A stretch of 64,000 nt of DNA from Sphingobacteriales bacterium. Its GTDB lineage: Bacteria; Bacteroidota; Bacteroidia; Chitinophagales; Chitinophagaceae. The DNA is taken from assembly GCA_016708305.1 (NCBI GenBank), contig JADJGB010000001.1, positions 496,001 through 560,000 on the forward strand, given 5' to 3'. Within the stretch, counting starts at the first letter, position 1, and every line of letters begins with the position of its first letter. Under the pieces are notes generated by a model, which made no database searches, had not been told where the DNA came from, and saw only the letters and a program-made list of their open reading frames with translations. The translations under genes and the position numbers were made by a program. Below are positions 1 through 10,555 of this stretch, in pieces.

Positions 1-1002
1 TATTTTTACTTTCTCTTCAGGATATTCTATTGCAAAAGGCGCAATAATATCTGTTGCATCACTATTGAATGTCAATCGTAAATATTGGGTAGCATAAATC
101 AGCATTTCTTCGATTGTTTCATCAAGTTTGGCATCTAAGCGATTTGTCTGTGTTTGCACAATAGTGCCATTGCGAACCATCAGATAGTTGACATAGGCAA
201 TACGTTTTTCTTTTTGAATGGAGAATACATCTTTATCTCCACCTTTGAAACCTGCCACTACTGATTTGGATTGATAATATTCTTCTAAGTATTCGATTTT
301 TTTTCTGACCACTTCTGCTTTTTCAAACTTCAGCTCTTTTGCCAATGCCATCATTTCTTCTTTAAAATGATTGATGACCGGTTTCAGATTGCCCTTCAGA
401 ATATCTCTGACTTGCTTTATATTTTCATTATAATCTTCTTCGGATTGAAGGCCTTCGCACGGCCCCCGGCAGTTACGCAAATGGTACTCTAAACAAACCT
501 TGAGCTTTGCTTTTTCAATATTTTTTTTTGACAAATTGAGCGAACAGGTACGCAACGGAATTGTTCTTCGTATGAACTCTAACAATTCTCTTACTTTAAA
601 TACCGAGGTAAAAGGCCCAAGATATTCCGAACCATCGTTTAAAGGATTGCGGGTCAGGAATACTCTCGGAAAAGGTTCGTTCTTTATCACTATATATGGA
701 TAGGATTTACTGTCCTTTAAATTGATATTATAGCGGGGCTGAAATTGCTTTATCAAAGAATTTTCCAGAAAGAAGGCATCCTGCTCACTAATTACTATGG
801 CAAACTCAATTCGGGCGATTCTTTGTACCAGTTCATGCGTTTTATAAGACGTGAAAGTTTTACTGAAATAGGAGCTGACGCGCTTACGTAAATCTTTGGC
901 TTTACCCACATAAAGAATTTTTCCGGTTTCATCAAAGTATTTATAGATGCCCGGTTCATGCGGTATGGTATTAGCTATATGTGAAAACTCCTGGTGCGTC
1001 AA
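1..1002 (-). CDS. uvrC: UvrABC excinuclease subunit C, N-terminal part (runs off the left edge)
   Basis: Nucleotide excision repair nuclease that makes the two incisions around a lesion marked by UvrA/UvrB. About 334 residues are visible. A GIY-YIG nuclease domain lies near residues 14-95 (PGIYKYFDETGKILYVGKAK, followed by KDLRKRVSSYF), then a Cys cluster (CLEYHLRNCRGPC) and a UVR helix near residues 205-240 that would bind UvrB. The C-terminal RNase H-like half is outside the window. No ATG lies at the expected position. I chose the TTG at 1002-1000, which gives MTHQEFSHIANTIPHEPGIY and puts the GIY motif at the usual distance from the start. The gene is transcribed away from the thr operon. 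Confidence 0.93.
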   Translation of the reverse strand, partial: MTHQEFSHIANTIPHEPGIYKYFDETGKILYVGKAKDLRKRVSSYFSKTFTSYKTHELVQRIARIEFAIVISEQDAFFLENSLIKQFQPRYNINLKDSKSYPYIVIKNEPFPRVFLTRNPLNDGSEYLGPFTSVFKVRELLEFIRRTIPLRTCSLNLSKKNIEKAKLKVCLEYHLRNCRGPCEGLQSEEDYNENIKQVRDILKGNLKPVINHFKEEMMALAKELKFEKAEVVRKKIEYLEEYYQSKSVVAGFKGGDKDVFSIQKEKRIAYVNYLMVRNGTIVQTQTNRLDAKLDETIEEMLIYATQYLRLTFNSDATDIIAPFAIEYPEEKVKI

Positions 1003-1221
1003 AATACTAATAAAAAAAAATCAGATAACTTTCAAATCCAATAATAAATACAACAAATATCCGTTCTTTATGGTTTCCAAATCAATTGAGACATAAATAT
1101 ATAATTACAGACAGTGATTGTTCGGTTTAATAAACTAAAGTAAAAATAATTTTTAAAAAAAAGCTTTGTTTTTGAAGAAAATTTAATGGATTGCTTGTAT
1201 ATTGCGCTTCTGATAAGAATA

Positions 1222-1296
1222 ATGAGTGTCAAATTTTCAAATAACATCTCTGTTTTAGTGGCTATTACTACCACAACTACTACCACAACCCGTTGA
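1222..1296 (+). CDS. threonine-rich leader peptide of the thr operon (thrL-like)
   Basis: A 24-codon open frame that reads MSVKFSNNISVLVAI, then eight consecutive Thr codons, Arg and TGA. It ends 104 nt before thrA. A run of codons for the end product directly ahead of that product's biosynthetic operon is the mark of ribosome-mediated attenuation, as with E. coli thrL. Seen directly: the ORF, the Thr run and the thrABC context. Inferred: that ribosome stalling at these codons controls read-through. The residue order is unrelated to E. coli thrL apart from the Thr run. Confidence 0.8.
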   Translation: MSVKFSNNISVLVAITTTTTTTTR

Positions 1297-1303
1297 GGGT
1301 TGT
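1285..1303 (+). promoter_or_regulatory. hairpin overlapping the end of the thr leader peptide
   Basis: A perfect 7-bp stem, ACAACCC with GGGTTGT, with loop GTTGA. Its 5' arm covers the last Thr codons and its loop holds the leader stop codon, so ribosome position would decide whether it folds. No T-run follows it, so it is not itself a classical terminator. A second short palindrome (CAGGAAATTTTCTG, about 1345-1360) followed by T-rich sequence could be the terminator, but I could not derive a clean antiterminator. The remaining 1003-1221 spacer is AT-rich with nothing else recognisable. Confidence 0.45.
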
Positions 1304-1400
1304 ATTATGCTTATATTATCCTTTGGGCGGTTTGCCGAGTATTTCAGGAAATTTTCTGTTATTTATTAAAAATTAATTCAATTAAACAATCTAACTATAT

Positions 1401-3854
1401 ATGCGTGTTTTAAAATTCGGAGGTTCTTCAGTAGCTAATGCTGAAAATATAAAGAAGGTTAATGAGATTATAAAAAAATCTGCACAGCAGGATAAAACTA
1501 TAATTGTGGTTTCGGCATTGTCCGGTGTAACAGATATGCTGTTACAAAGCGGAACGAAAGCGGCTGACGGTGATGAGGTGTATAAGGAAAACATCCGAAC
1601 CATTGAGCACAGGCATTTTGAGGCCATAAAACAATTAATACCGGTGGCGCATCAGAGTCATTTGCTGAGTTTGGTAAAAAAATCAATCAATGAAATTGAA
1701 GATATCTGTAATGGAATTTTCCTGCTGAGTGAAATTACGCCACGAACCAAGGACAGGCTGGCAAGCTATGGTGAATGGCTTTCTTCGCAAATTATTGCGG
1801 CGAGTTTGAATTATTCGAGCTTTGAAATTACCTGGAAAGATGCTAAAGAACTGATTGTTACCAACAGTAATTTTACTCATGCAGAAGTGGATTTTGAGAA
1901 AACGAATAAAAAAATCCGAAGTTATTTTAAAGAGGCAGATGCCCATACATTTATAATTCCGGGATTCATTGCAGTCAATAAAAAAGGAATTACCACTACT
2001 CTGGGCAGAGGTGGTTCTGATTACACTGCAGCAATTATTACTACAGCATTAAATGCCGACATTTTGGAGATTTGGACAGACGTGAGCGGGATGATGACGG
2101 CTGATCCGCGTTTGACCTCCAACGCCAAAGTTATTCATCATATTTCTTACAGAGAGGCAATGGAACTTTCCCATTTTGGAGCAAAAGTGATTTACCCGCC
2201 TACCATTCAACCGGTGATGAATAAGGGAATACCGGTGTGGATTAAAAATACTTTTGCGCCTGATGATTATGGTACAAAAGTTACAACCGAAATTGATAAA
2301 TCTGCTGAAGATGAAGAAAATATAGTAAGAGGAATTTCGAGTATTAATAATATTTCATTACTTAGTCTTGAAGGTGGCGGAATGGTGGGTATCCCCGGCT
2401 TTTCGAGGAGATTGTTCGGCGCTCTCAGTTCGGAACAGATAAATGTGATTCTGATTACTCAAAGCTCATCCGAACATTCAATTTTGTGGCTATTGACAGT
2501 AATGATACCGATAAAGCAAAGAGAGCAGTGGATAAAGTATTTGAAGATGAAATCCTCTTGAAAAAGTAGATCCGCTAAAAATTGAAAATGCACACTCTAT
2601 TATTGCACTCGTGGGCGAAAATATGAAAAATCATACAGGCGTGAGTGGCAGGATGTTTAGCGCTTTAGGTCGAAATGGTATCAACATCAGGGCTATTGCC
2701 CTGGGGCTCGTCTGAAAAGAATATTAGCACTGTTATAGCTACGCACGATGTATCTAAAGCTATTAATGTGTTGCACGAAGAGTTCTTTGAGACAACCATT
2801 AAACACGTAAATCTGTTTATTACCGGAACTGGAAATGTGGGTTCCAGCTTTTAAATCAATTGCATCTGCAAGCCACTACATTAAAAAAACAACTGAATTT
2901 GGATATTCAGGTAGTCAGTCCGAGCAATAGCAGAAAAATGATTTTTAAAAATGAAGGTATTGACCTCAGTAACTGGAAGGAGGCATTAGATAAAGGCAGT
3001 GAGGCTTCAATAGGTAAGTTTGTTAATGAGGCCATAGCAAGAAACCTGCGTAACTCAATATTTGTGGATGTTACTGCAAACAAAGATGTTGCGGCTTTAT
3101 ATGGGAAACTTCTGAAAAAAAGTATTGCAGTTGTTGCCTGCAATAAAATAGCTGCTTCATCTGAATATAAAAATTATAAGTATTTAAAAGAATTGGCAAG
3201 AGAGTACAATTCGAAATTTTTGTTTGAAACCAATGTGGGCGCTGCTTTACCGGTAATTGGCACGCTAACCGATTTAGTAAGGAGCGGAGATGAAGTAAAG
3301 AAGATAGAAGCCGTCTTAAGCGGTACGCTCAACTTTGTGTTTAATAATTATGACGGTACAAGGAAATTTGCGAGGTAGTAAAACAAGCTCAGGACGAAGG
3401 CTATACCGAACCCGATCCACGCCTTGATTTGGGAGGAACAGATGTGATGCGAAAGATTTTGATTTTGGCAAGAGAAGCCGGATATGAAATGGAAATGGAG
3501 GATATTGCCAACAATAGTTTTATGCCCGAAAGTTGCATGAAAGGCAGTGTTGCTGAGTTTTATGAGTGTCTGGATAAGGAAGAAGATCATTTTCATAAAA
3601 TTTTGAATGCGGCTCAAGCCGAAAATTGCAAATTGAAATTTGTAGCATCTTTCATTGAAGGCAAGGCTTCAGTAGGTTTGCAGCATGTTGGCCCTGCACA
3701 TAATTTATATCATCTTTACGGAAAAGATAATATTGTGTTATTTTACACCGCACGATATGCCGATAATCCTTTGGTGATAAAAGGCGCAGGTGCTGGCGCT
3801 GATGTTACGGCCAGTGGCGTTTTTGCCGATATTGTGAGGGCGGCTACGTTGTAA
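1401..3854 (+). CDS. thrA: bifunctional aspartokinase / homoserine dehydrogenase
   Basis: Catalyses the first and third steps from aspartate to threonine. The aspartokinase domain starts with MRVLKFGGSSVANAENI (the KFGGS nucleotide site) and contains TTLGRGGSDYTAA. ACT regulatory domains follow at about residues 315-450. The homoserine dehydrogenase part opens with the Rossmann motif FITGTGNVGSS and continues through NKIAASSEY and LSGTLNFV. The frame is broken by five single-base indels near 2480, 2566, 2703, 2849 and 3372, all in or beside short homopolymers. Across them the protein is continuous at about 818 residues, the normal length of the fused enzyme. I therefore treat it as one intact gene with sequence errors. 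First gene of the thr operon, behind the Thr leader. Confidence 0.93.
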
Positions 3855-3901
3855 TAATTGTTAAGAAAAATTGAAGAAGTCATTTTATATTTTTGAAATC
3901 A

Positions 3902-4878
3902 ATGAGTTTAGAGATAAAAAACCAATCAGCAATTCCTTTTTCCGGTCAAACAGAAAAAAGGAATTGCTTTGTGAAAGCGCCGGGTACGGTGGCCAATCTG
4001 GTATGCGGTTTTGATATTTTGGGGCTTGCCCTAAACGATCCTTTTGATATCATGGAGTTTGAGCTGACAGATAATCCGGGTGTAATTATTCAAAATATGG
4101 ATAATTTTAATCTGCCTACCGGGCCTGAGAAAAATGTGGCCGGAGTAGTGTTGCTGGCTGCACTAGAAAAGGCCAAAAGTGAAAAGGGTATTTCAGTTAC
4201 GATTAATAAACAAATCAAACCCGGTAGCGGACTGGGTTCCAGCGCCGCGAGTGCAGCCGGAGCTGCGGTGGGTGCCAATTATGTATTGGGAAATATTTTT
4301 TCGAATGATGAAGTGGTTCAGTTGGCAATGATTGGTGAGAAGTTGGCTTCGGGAGTAAAACATGCAGATAACATCACGCCTTGCATTATGGGGGGAGTTA
4401 CACTCATCCGTTCCATTCACCCTTTGGACATTATACCGGTGCCTACGCCTGATTTGCATATAACGGTGGTGCATCCTCAGATTGAGGTGCGCACATCCGA
4501 TGCGCGGCAAATATTGAGACAACAAATTTATTTAAAAGATGCTATAAAGCAGTGGGGAAATATTGCCGGCCTGGTAGCCGGTTTTATGAGCAACGATGTT
4601 GACTTGATTGGTCGTTCGCTGGAAGATGTAATCATCGAGCCGGTACGAAGTATTCTGATCCCGGTTTTGAAGAGGTTAAAACAAAATGTAAAGAGGCCGG
4701 TGCTTTAGGAGGAGGAATTTCCGGATCGGGGCCTTCTATTTTTATGCTTAGTAAAAATAAAGTAACTGCAGAAGAAGTTGGCAAAATCATGAAGGAAGTG
4801 TATGAAATAATCGGTATTGAAAATTTTGTGTATGTAACAACTATTAACAAAAAAGGTGTAGAAGTATCAGACAGTTAA
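3902..4878 (+). CDS. thrB: homoserine kinase
   Basis: Phosphorylates homoserine ahead of threonine synthase. GHMP kinase signature: the ATP loop PGSGLGSSAASAAGAA lies near residues 106-121, and the C-terminal GGGISGSGPSIF appears after restoring one base. The frame is lost at 4663-4664, where CCCGG probably should be CCCGGG, giving VLIPGFEEVK. Corrected length is about 325 residues, normal for the family. I chose ATG 3902; a TTG three codons upstream is in frame. It lies 47 nt after thrA and 31 nt before thrC, clearly one operon. Confidence 0.93.
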
Positions 4879-4909
4879 AATAGCTATCGGCACCGGATAA
4901 TAAAACTTT

Positions 4910-6205
4910 ATGAAATATTATTCACTCAATAAAAAATCACCTGTTATAAATTTTAAGGAAGCTACCATCAATGCCCAGGCTCCTGATATGGGCCTGTATT
5001 TTCCCGAAAAACTTCCTGAGGTAAGCAATGCGCTGATAAAAAATATGGAGAACCTCCCTGATGCAGAAATTGCCTTCAGGGTGATAGCGCCTTATGTAGG
5101 TGATTGTATTCCGAATTTGGATTTATTTGACATTGTAAAGGAAACGGTAAATTTCCCTATCCCATTAAAAAAAGTAGGAAATATTATTTCTTCTTTGGAA
5201 CTGTTCCATGGGCCAACTTTGGCGTTTAAAGATGTGGGAGCGCGGTTTATGAGTCGCTGCCTTGGTTATTTTTTAAAAAATGAAGAACGAAAAGTAACTG
5301 TATTGGTAGCTACTTCGGGCGATACAGGAGGTGCGGTGGCAAATGGATTTTATGATGTGAAAGGAGTAAACGTAATAATCCTTTATCCAAAAGGCCGTGT
5401 AAGTCCTGTTCAGGAAAAACAACTGACAACTTTGGGTAAAAATATTATCGCGCTGGAGGTGGATGGCACTTTTGATGATTGTCAGCAGATGGTGAAGCAG
5501 GCATTTATAGATAAAGAAATTAATGAAAAAAGATTTCTCACTTCTGCAAATTCCATCAATGTGGCAAGATGGCTGCCTCAGCAATTCTATTACTTTTTTG
5601 CTTACAAACAATGGAAAGAAAAGGATAAGCAACCGGTTGTGTGTGTGCCCAGTGGTAATTTTGGAAATATTTGCGCAGGGTTGCTGGCAAAGGTCACCGG
5701 ACTGCCTTTAGGCCATTTTATAGCGGCTTGTAATGCGAATGATATCGTTTCTGATTATCTGAAAACTGAAACACTGGTTCCCAAAACTGCTGTGGCTACT
5801 TTGTCAAATGCAATGGACGTGGGTAATCCCAGCAATTTTGTGAGAATTATTGAACTGTTTCAAAAACAATTTCCGGCTCTAAAAAGTAATTTGTCATCAT
5901 ATTCTATTTCAGATACCGAAACAATTGAAACCATTAAAAGAATTTATACACAACATTACTATACACTAGACCCTCATGGCGCTGTTGCATGGTTGGCGCT
6001 TGAGCGCTATTTGGGACAATTTCCTGATGAGCAGGGATTTATTTTGGAAACAGCGCATCCTGTAAAATTTCCCGATGCAGTAATAGAAGCTACCGGTAAG
6101 GGTGTGGAAATACCTCTCTCCATTTCTTCTATTATGCACCGCGAAAAAGAAACTATTGAAATAATGCCTGATTTTGAAAACCTGAAAGACTATTTGCTGG
6201 CTTAA
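4910..6205 (+). CDS. thrC: threonine synthase
   Basis: PLP enzyme converting O-phosphohomoserine to threonine, the last step of the pathway. 431 residues, uninterrupted. The N-terminal block MKYYSLNKKSP is typical of the long (E. coli-like) class. The PLP lysine sits in ELFHGPTLAFKDVGARF (about residue 108), the phosphate-binding region reads ATSGDTGGAVANGF, and CVPSGNFGNICAG follows. Third gene of the thr operon. No clear terminator follows it before the next gene, 34 nt downstream. Confidence 0.96.
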   Translation: MKYYSLNKKSPVINFKEATINAQAPDMGLYFPEKLPEVSNALIKNMENLPDAEIAFRVIAPYVGDCIPNLDLFDIVKETVNFPIPLKKVGNIISSLELFHGPTLAFKDVGARFMSRCLGYFLKNEERKVTVLVATSGDTGGAVANGFYDVKGVNVIILYPKGRVSPVQEKQLTTLGKNIIALEVDGTFDDCQQMVKQAFIDKEINEKRFLTSANSINVARWLPQQFYYFFAYKQWKEKDKQPVVCVPSGNFGNICAGLLAKVTGLPLGHFIAACNANDIVSDYLKTETLVPKTAVATLSNAMDVGNPSNFVRIIELFQKQFPALKSNLSSYSISDTETIETIKRIYTQHYYTLDPHGAVAWLALERYLGQFPDEQGFILETAHPVKFPDAVIEATGKGVEIPLSISSIMHREKETIEIMPDFENLKDYLLA

Positions 6206-6239
6206 GTAAAAGTGTTGGGCTTTTGTGTAAATTTACACT

Positions 6240-6803
6240 ATGCATGATATTGAACCTTTCTACAACTGGCAGCATATCTATGTGAGCGAAGAAGACGAGC
6301 GGTCGCCTTTTTACGGTATCGAACACTCAGAATTTGAATATACTGATACAGTTTACAATTTTTATATACATCCACAATGGGATTATTTTGGCAGCAGAAC
6401 TTTGTATCTGAAAGTTTTAATGGCTGACTATGAGGAGCATTTTGCTATTATTGAAATGATAGGTGAATGGAATGACGCTGTGGAAAATGATATTATGACA
6501 ATTAAACGTGAAGTGATAGAAAATTTTATGGATCAGGGTATTTATAAATATATTCTTATTGCCGAAAATGTTTTAAATTTTCATAGTGGGGATATAGATT
6601 ATTATGAAGAGCTTCATGAAGAACTTTCAGACGAAAATGGCTGGATCGTTTGCCTCAATATGCCCGAACAAACACAATATGACTTCAGGAAGGCGAAACT
6701 AAACCAGTTTATTGAACTCAAAGAAATCGAAAATTGGCGGGCATATAAGCCCTATCATTTATATAAAAGAATTGATAATGAAATATCGGCAAGGCTTATA
6801 TAG
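6240..6803 (+). CDS. conserved hypothetical protein (187 aa)
   Basis: I do not recognise a family. The protein is acidic and rich in aromatic residues (many Tyr, Trp and Phe), with no signal peptide or membrane segment, so probably cytosolic. It starts MHDIEPFYNWQHIYVSEEDE and ends in a basic stretch. It lies 34 nt after thrC and could share its transcript, but also precedes a separate promoter for sdhC. The composition and intact frame argue that it is a real gene. Function unknown. Confidence 0.7.
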   Translation: MHDIEPFYNWQHIYVSEEDERSPFYGIEHSEFEYTDTVYNFYIHPQWDYFGSRTLYLKVLMADYEEHFAIIEMIGEWNDAVENDIMTIKREVIENFMDQGIYKYILIAENVLNFHSGDIDYYEELHEELSDENGWIVCLNMPEQTQYDFRKAKLNQFIELKEIENWRAYKPYHLYKRIDNEISARLI

Positions 6804-6895
6804 ATAATCGCTAATATGTGTATCCAAAATCTACGCTCGGAGTTTAATCAAAAGAAAAGAAATTTTGAACATGAAATTTATCAGGTAATTTTTTG

Positions 6896-6926
6896 TTGCA
6901 GTTATTAAAAAACTGCGTTACATTTG
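6896..6926 (+). promoter_or_regulatory. Bacteroidota-type promoter of sdhCAB
   Basis: TTG at 6896-6898, a 20-nt spacer, then TACATTTG at 6919-6926, an exact match to the -33 TTG / -7 TAnnTTTG consensus. The transcript start is expected near 6932, leaving a leader of about 25 nt before the sdhC ATG at 6958. Confidence 0.7.
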
Positions 6927-6957
6927 CTTCAATTCTATCATCATTCTAACGTTTATT

Positions 6958-7632
6958 ATGAACTGGTCACATTTCTTTACATCTTCTGTTGGAAAAAAAA
7001 TTATTATGGCCTGCTCCGGGCTTTTTCTGATAGCATTTCTGCTGGTACATGCCGGGTTAAATGCCTGTATATGGGCTTTTGACGGCGGCGAAATGTTTAA
7101 CAAAGCAGGACATTTCATGGGATCTACTGTTGTTATGCGGATTCTTGAAATAGGATTGTTTGTTTTTTTTATAATACACATCGTTCAAGGAGTAGTGATG
7201 GAGCTTCAAAACAGGAGCAAAAGAGGTTCCAAGGGTTATGCTGTTGCTTTGGGAAACCGAGGTAGCAAGTGGTATAGCCGCAGCATGGCTATTCTCGGCC
7301 TTCTTATATTATTATTCCTCATTGTACATTTAGGGCATTTTTGGATTCCCAATCGCAGCAATCAGGGTTGGCTTCTGGGCGAAGAAATAAACCTGTTTAA
7401 AGAAATGAAGGAAGTGTTCAGTAATCCGGTTTGGGTTTTATTATATACGGTCGGCGTAATTGCTTTGTTTTATCATCTGTCTCACGGTTTCCAAAGCGCT
7501 TTCCGTACGCTCGGATTGACCAATCACAAATATATTAATATCATACAAACCGTAGGTTTAATATACAATGTAGTAATATGTATTGCATTTATCATGATGC
7601 CCATTAGTTTTTATTTTGGTTGGGTTCAGTAA
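6958..7632 (+). CDS. sdhC: succinate dehydrogenase cytochrome b subunit
   Basis: Single large membrane anchor (224 aa, about five transmembrane segments) of a type-B succinate:quinone oxidoreductase, carrying haem b and passing electrons to menaquinone. Visible: the conserved start MNWSHFFTSSVGKKIIMACS, histidines within or next to helices (LLVHAGLN, IIHIVQG, IVHLGHFW, FYHLSHGFQSAF) and a C-terminal helix. There is no separate sdhD, as is normal for this type. First gene of sdhCAB, behind the promoter at 6896-6926. Confidence 0.92.
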   Translation: MNWSHFFTSSVGKKIIMACSGLFLIAFLLVHAGLNACIWAFDGGEMFNKAGHFMGSTVVMRILEIGLFVFFIIHIVQGVVMELQNRSKRGSKGYAVALGNRGSKWYSRSMAILGLLILLFLIVHLGHFWIPNRSNQGWLLGEEINLFKEMKEVFSNPVWVLLYTVGVIALFYHLSHGFQSAFRTLGLTNHKYINIIQTVGLIYNVVICIAFIMMPISFYFGWVQ

Positions 7633-7699
7633 ACATACCCTTTGTTGTAAACAAGAAAATTCAGAACCTTTATCTTCAAACCAGAAACTTTTTTATAAT

Positions 7700-9676
7700 A
7701 TGTTAGACGCAAAAATACCTGCCGGAAAATTAGAAGAAAAATGGAATAATTATAAAGGCCATTGCAAATTAGTAAATCCTGCCAACAAACGAAAATTGGA
7801 AATAATAGTTGTAGGTACTGGTTTGGCGGGAGCTTCTGCCGCAGCCGCACTTGGCGAGCTGGGTTATAAAGTGAAAGCTTTTTGTTTTCAGGATTCGGCA
7901 AGGCGTGCGCACTCTATTGCGGCGCAAGGCGGTATCAATGCCGCCAAAAACTATCAAAATGATGGCGATTCCGTTTTTCGTTTGTTTTATGATACGATTA
8001 AGGGTGGCGACTATCGTGCAAGAGAAGCCAATGTGCACCGTCTGGCAGAAGTGAGTGTAAATATTATTGACCAATGTGTGGCACAGGGTGTACCTTTTGC
8101 TCGGGAGTATGGCGGTTTGTTGAACAATCGCTCATTTGGCGGAACCCAGGTAAAGCGTACCTTCTATGCTGCCGGACAAACGGGGCAGCAATTACTCATA
8201 GGCGCTTATCAGGCTATGGAGCGGCAGGTTGCCTTAGGAAATGTAGAAATGTTCAGTCGTCATGAAATGCTGGATGTGGTAATGATTGATGGTAAGGCAA
8301 GAGGAATTATTGCCAGAGATTTGGTATCCGGCAAACTTGAAAGGTATTTTGGTCATGCGGTGGTGCTTTGCTCTGGTGGCTATGGTAATGTTTTTTATCT
8401 CTCCACTAATGCAATGGGTAGCAATGCAACAGCAGTATGGAAAGCCCACAAAAAAGGCGCGTTCTTTGGCAATCCTTGTATGACTCAAATCCACCCTACC
8501 TGCATTCCGGTTTCGGGAGATCATCAAAGCAAGCTCACACTGATGTCTGAGTCTTTGAGAAATGATGGCCGTATTTGGGTGCCTAAGCAAAAAGAAGAAA
8601 CGCGTAGGGCTAATGATATTCCAGAAGAAGAAAGAGATTATTATCTTGAAAGAAGATATCCTGCATTTGGCAACCTCGTTCCGCGCGATGTGGCTTCGCG
8701 TGCTGCTAAGGAAAGATGCGATGCAGGTTATGGTGTAGGAACTACTAAACAGGCGGTATATCTGGATTTTAAGTATAATTTGATAAACAAATACGGCAGA
8801 ACCGAAGCCAGCAAGCAAGGTATTCATAACCCCGATCAGGAAACATTGATAAGGTTAGGAAAAGAAGTAGTGAAAGAAGAATATGGCAATCTGTTTGACA
8901 TGTATGAAAAAATAACAGGCGAAAATCCTTATGAAGTGCCCATGCGTATTTATCCTGCGGTACACTACACAATGGGTGGTTTGTGGGTTGATTACGAACT
9001 GATGACCAGTGTGAAAGGATTGTATTGCCTGGGTGAAGCCAACTTTAGCGACCATGGAGCCAATCGTTTGGGCGCATCAGCGCTGATGCAGGGTTTGGCT
9101 GACGGATATTTTGTAATTCCCTACACCATTGGAAATTATCTGGCTGATGAAATAGCCGTGAAGCCTATCCCAACTACACATGAAGCATTTGAAGCAGCCG
9201 AAGCGCATGTAAGCGAAAGAATTAATACGCTGTTGAACATTCAAGGAACCGAGTCAGTAGAAAGTTTCCATAAGCGTTTGGGAAAAATTATGTGGGAAAA
9301 ATGCGGAATGGCTCGTAATGAGAAAGGACTGAAAGAAGCCATAGTTGAAATAAAAGCTTTGAGAGAAGAGTTTTGGAAAAATGTAAGAGTGCCGGGAGAA
9401 ATCAATGAAATGAATCCCGAGTTGGATAAGGCAAATCGAGTAGCAGATTTTCTGGAGTTGGGCGAGTTGATGTGTATGGATGCCTTGGACAGAAGAGAGA
9501 GTTGCGGCGGTCACTTTCGCGAAGAAAGCCAGACTGAAGAAGGCGAAGCGCTAAGGCATGATGATGAATTTATGTATGTTTCGGTATGGAACTACAAGGG
9601 AGATGAAAGAATGGAAATGCTGAAAGAGCCATTGAATTATGAAGTAATTCAGCCTACTCAAAGAAACTATAAATAG
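7700..9676 (+). CDS. sdhA: succinate dehydrogenase / fumarate reductase flavoprotein subunit
   Basis: Catalytic FAD subunit interconverting succinate and fumarate at the inner face of the membrane. 658 residues from ATG 7700. An in-frame start 84 nt upstream would overlap sdhC and adds residues not expected in the family. The FAD dinucleotide motif is VVGTGLAGASAAAALGELG. The FAD-attachment region is ARRAHSIAAQGGINAAKN, the active-site region HPTCIP, and GLYCLGEANFSDHGANRLGA lies in the C-terminal half. The size and the KLEEKW N-terminus fit the Bacteroidota type-B enzyme. Confidence 0.96.
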   Translation: MLDAKIPAGKLEEKWNNYKGHCKLVNPANKRKLEIIVVGTGLAGASAAAALGELGYKVKAFCFQDSARRAHSIAAQGGINAAKNYQNDGDSVFRLFYDTIKGGDYRAREANVHRLAEVSVNIIDQCVAQGVPFAREYGGLLNNRSFGGTQVKRTFYAAGQTGQQLLIGAYQAMERQVALGNVEMFSRHEMLDVVMIDGKARGIIARDLVSGKLERYFGHAVVLCSGGYGNVFYLSTNAMGSNATAVWKAHKKGAFFGNPCMTQIHPTCIPVSGDHQSKLTLMSESLRNDGRIWVPKQKEETRRANDIPEEERDYYLERRYPAFGNLVPRDVASRAAKERCDAGYGVGTTKQAVYLDFKYNLINKYGRTEASKQGIHNPDQETLIRLGKEVVKEEYGNLFDMYEKITGENPYEVPMRIYPAVHYTMGGLWVDYELMTSVKGLYCLGEANFSDHGANRLGASALMQGLADGYFVIPYTIGNYLADEIAVKPIPTTHEAFEAAEAHVSERINTLLNIQGTESVESFHKRLGKIMWEKCGMARNEKGLKEAIVEIKALREEFWKNVRVPGEINEMNPELDKANRVADFLELGELMCMDALDRRESCGGHFREESQTEEGEALRHDDEFMYVSVWNYKGDERMEMLKEPLNYEVIQPTQRNYK

Positions 9677-9761
9677 TACAATTATTATTGTTTAGCAAGG
9701 GAATAACGTAAAACATTAATTGTCAGATTTTTGAATTTGGTAATTAGCAAATTGACAAAAT

Positions 9762-10526
9762 ATGGAGCATTACAATATGAACCTGACCTTAAAGGTTTGG
9801 AAACAAAAGAACAGCCAGAGTGCCGGTAGTTTTGAAACTTACCAGATTAAAGAAGTTTCTTCAGAAATGTCATTTCTGGAAATGTTTGATGTTTTGAACG
9901 AGCAGTTGATTCATGAAGGAAAAGAACCGATTGCTTTTGACCACGATTGTCGCGAAGGTATTTGCGGTACCTGTTCGATGTATATTAACGGCAGACCTCA
10001 CGGCCCCTGGCACGGCACCACTACCTGCCAGTTGCACATGCGGGCCTTTAAAGATGGCGATACCATAGTGGTAGAACCCTGGCGTGCAAAAGCTTTTCCG
10101 GTAATTAAAGACCTGATGGTTGACCGTAGCGCTTTTGACCGTATTATTCAGGCCGGAGGTTATATTTCGGTAAATACCGGTGTAACCATTGACGGGAACG
10201 CAATTCCTATAAACAGAGAGAATGCCGATAAGTCATTTGCGGCAGCCGCTTGTATTGGTTGTGGCGCTTGCGTGGCAGCCTGTAAAAACTCTTCTGCCAT
10301 GTTGTTCCTTTCGGCTAAGGTTTCACATCTGGCATTATTGCCTCAGGGAGAAATAGAAAGAAAAAGGCGTGCTTTGGATATGGTGGCCCAAGTGGATAAA
10401 GAAGGATTTGGTTCCTGCACCAATACCGGCGCGTGTGAAGCGGTTTGCCCCAAAGAAATTGAAATTACAAATATTGCCCGTCTTAACAGGGAATATTTGG
10501 CAGCAGGGCTGGCTGCTGATAAATAG
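9762..10526 (+). CDS. sdhB: succinate dehydrogenase iron-sulfur subunit
   Basis: Electron-transfer subunit with three iron-sulfur centres. The 2Fe-2S ligands are in CREGICGTCSMY plus the later TTCQLH. The 4Fe-4S and 3Fe-4S ligands are in CIGCGACVAACK and CTNTGACEAVCP. 254 aa; a second in-frame Met (MNLTLKVWKQ) five codons downstream is an alternative start. Last gene of sdhCAB, followed by a strong terminator at 10556-10589. Confidence 0.96.
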   Translation: MEHYNMNLTLKVWKQKNSQSAGSFETYQIKEVSSEMSFLEMFDVLNEQLIHEGKEPIAFDHDCREGICGTCSMYINGRPHGPWHGTTTCQLHMRAFKDGDTIVVEPWRAKAFPVIKDLMVDRSAFDRIIQAGGYISVNTGVTIDGNAIPINRENADKSFAAAACIGCGACVAACKNSSAMLFLSAKVSHLALLPQGEIERKRRALDMVAQVDKEGFGSCTNTGACEAVCPKEIEITNIARLNREYLAAGLAADK

Positions 10527-10555
10527 CCACCAAAACCGGTAAATATAATTTTCAT

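Noticed and set aside
1068..1286. Minus-strand 72-residue frame beginning with a Val run
   Set aside because: It is the antisense of the Thr-codon run of the leader peptide.
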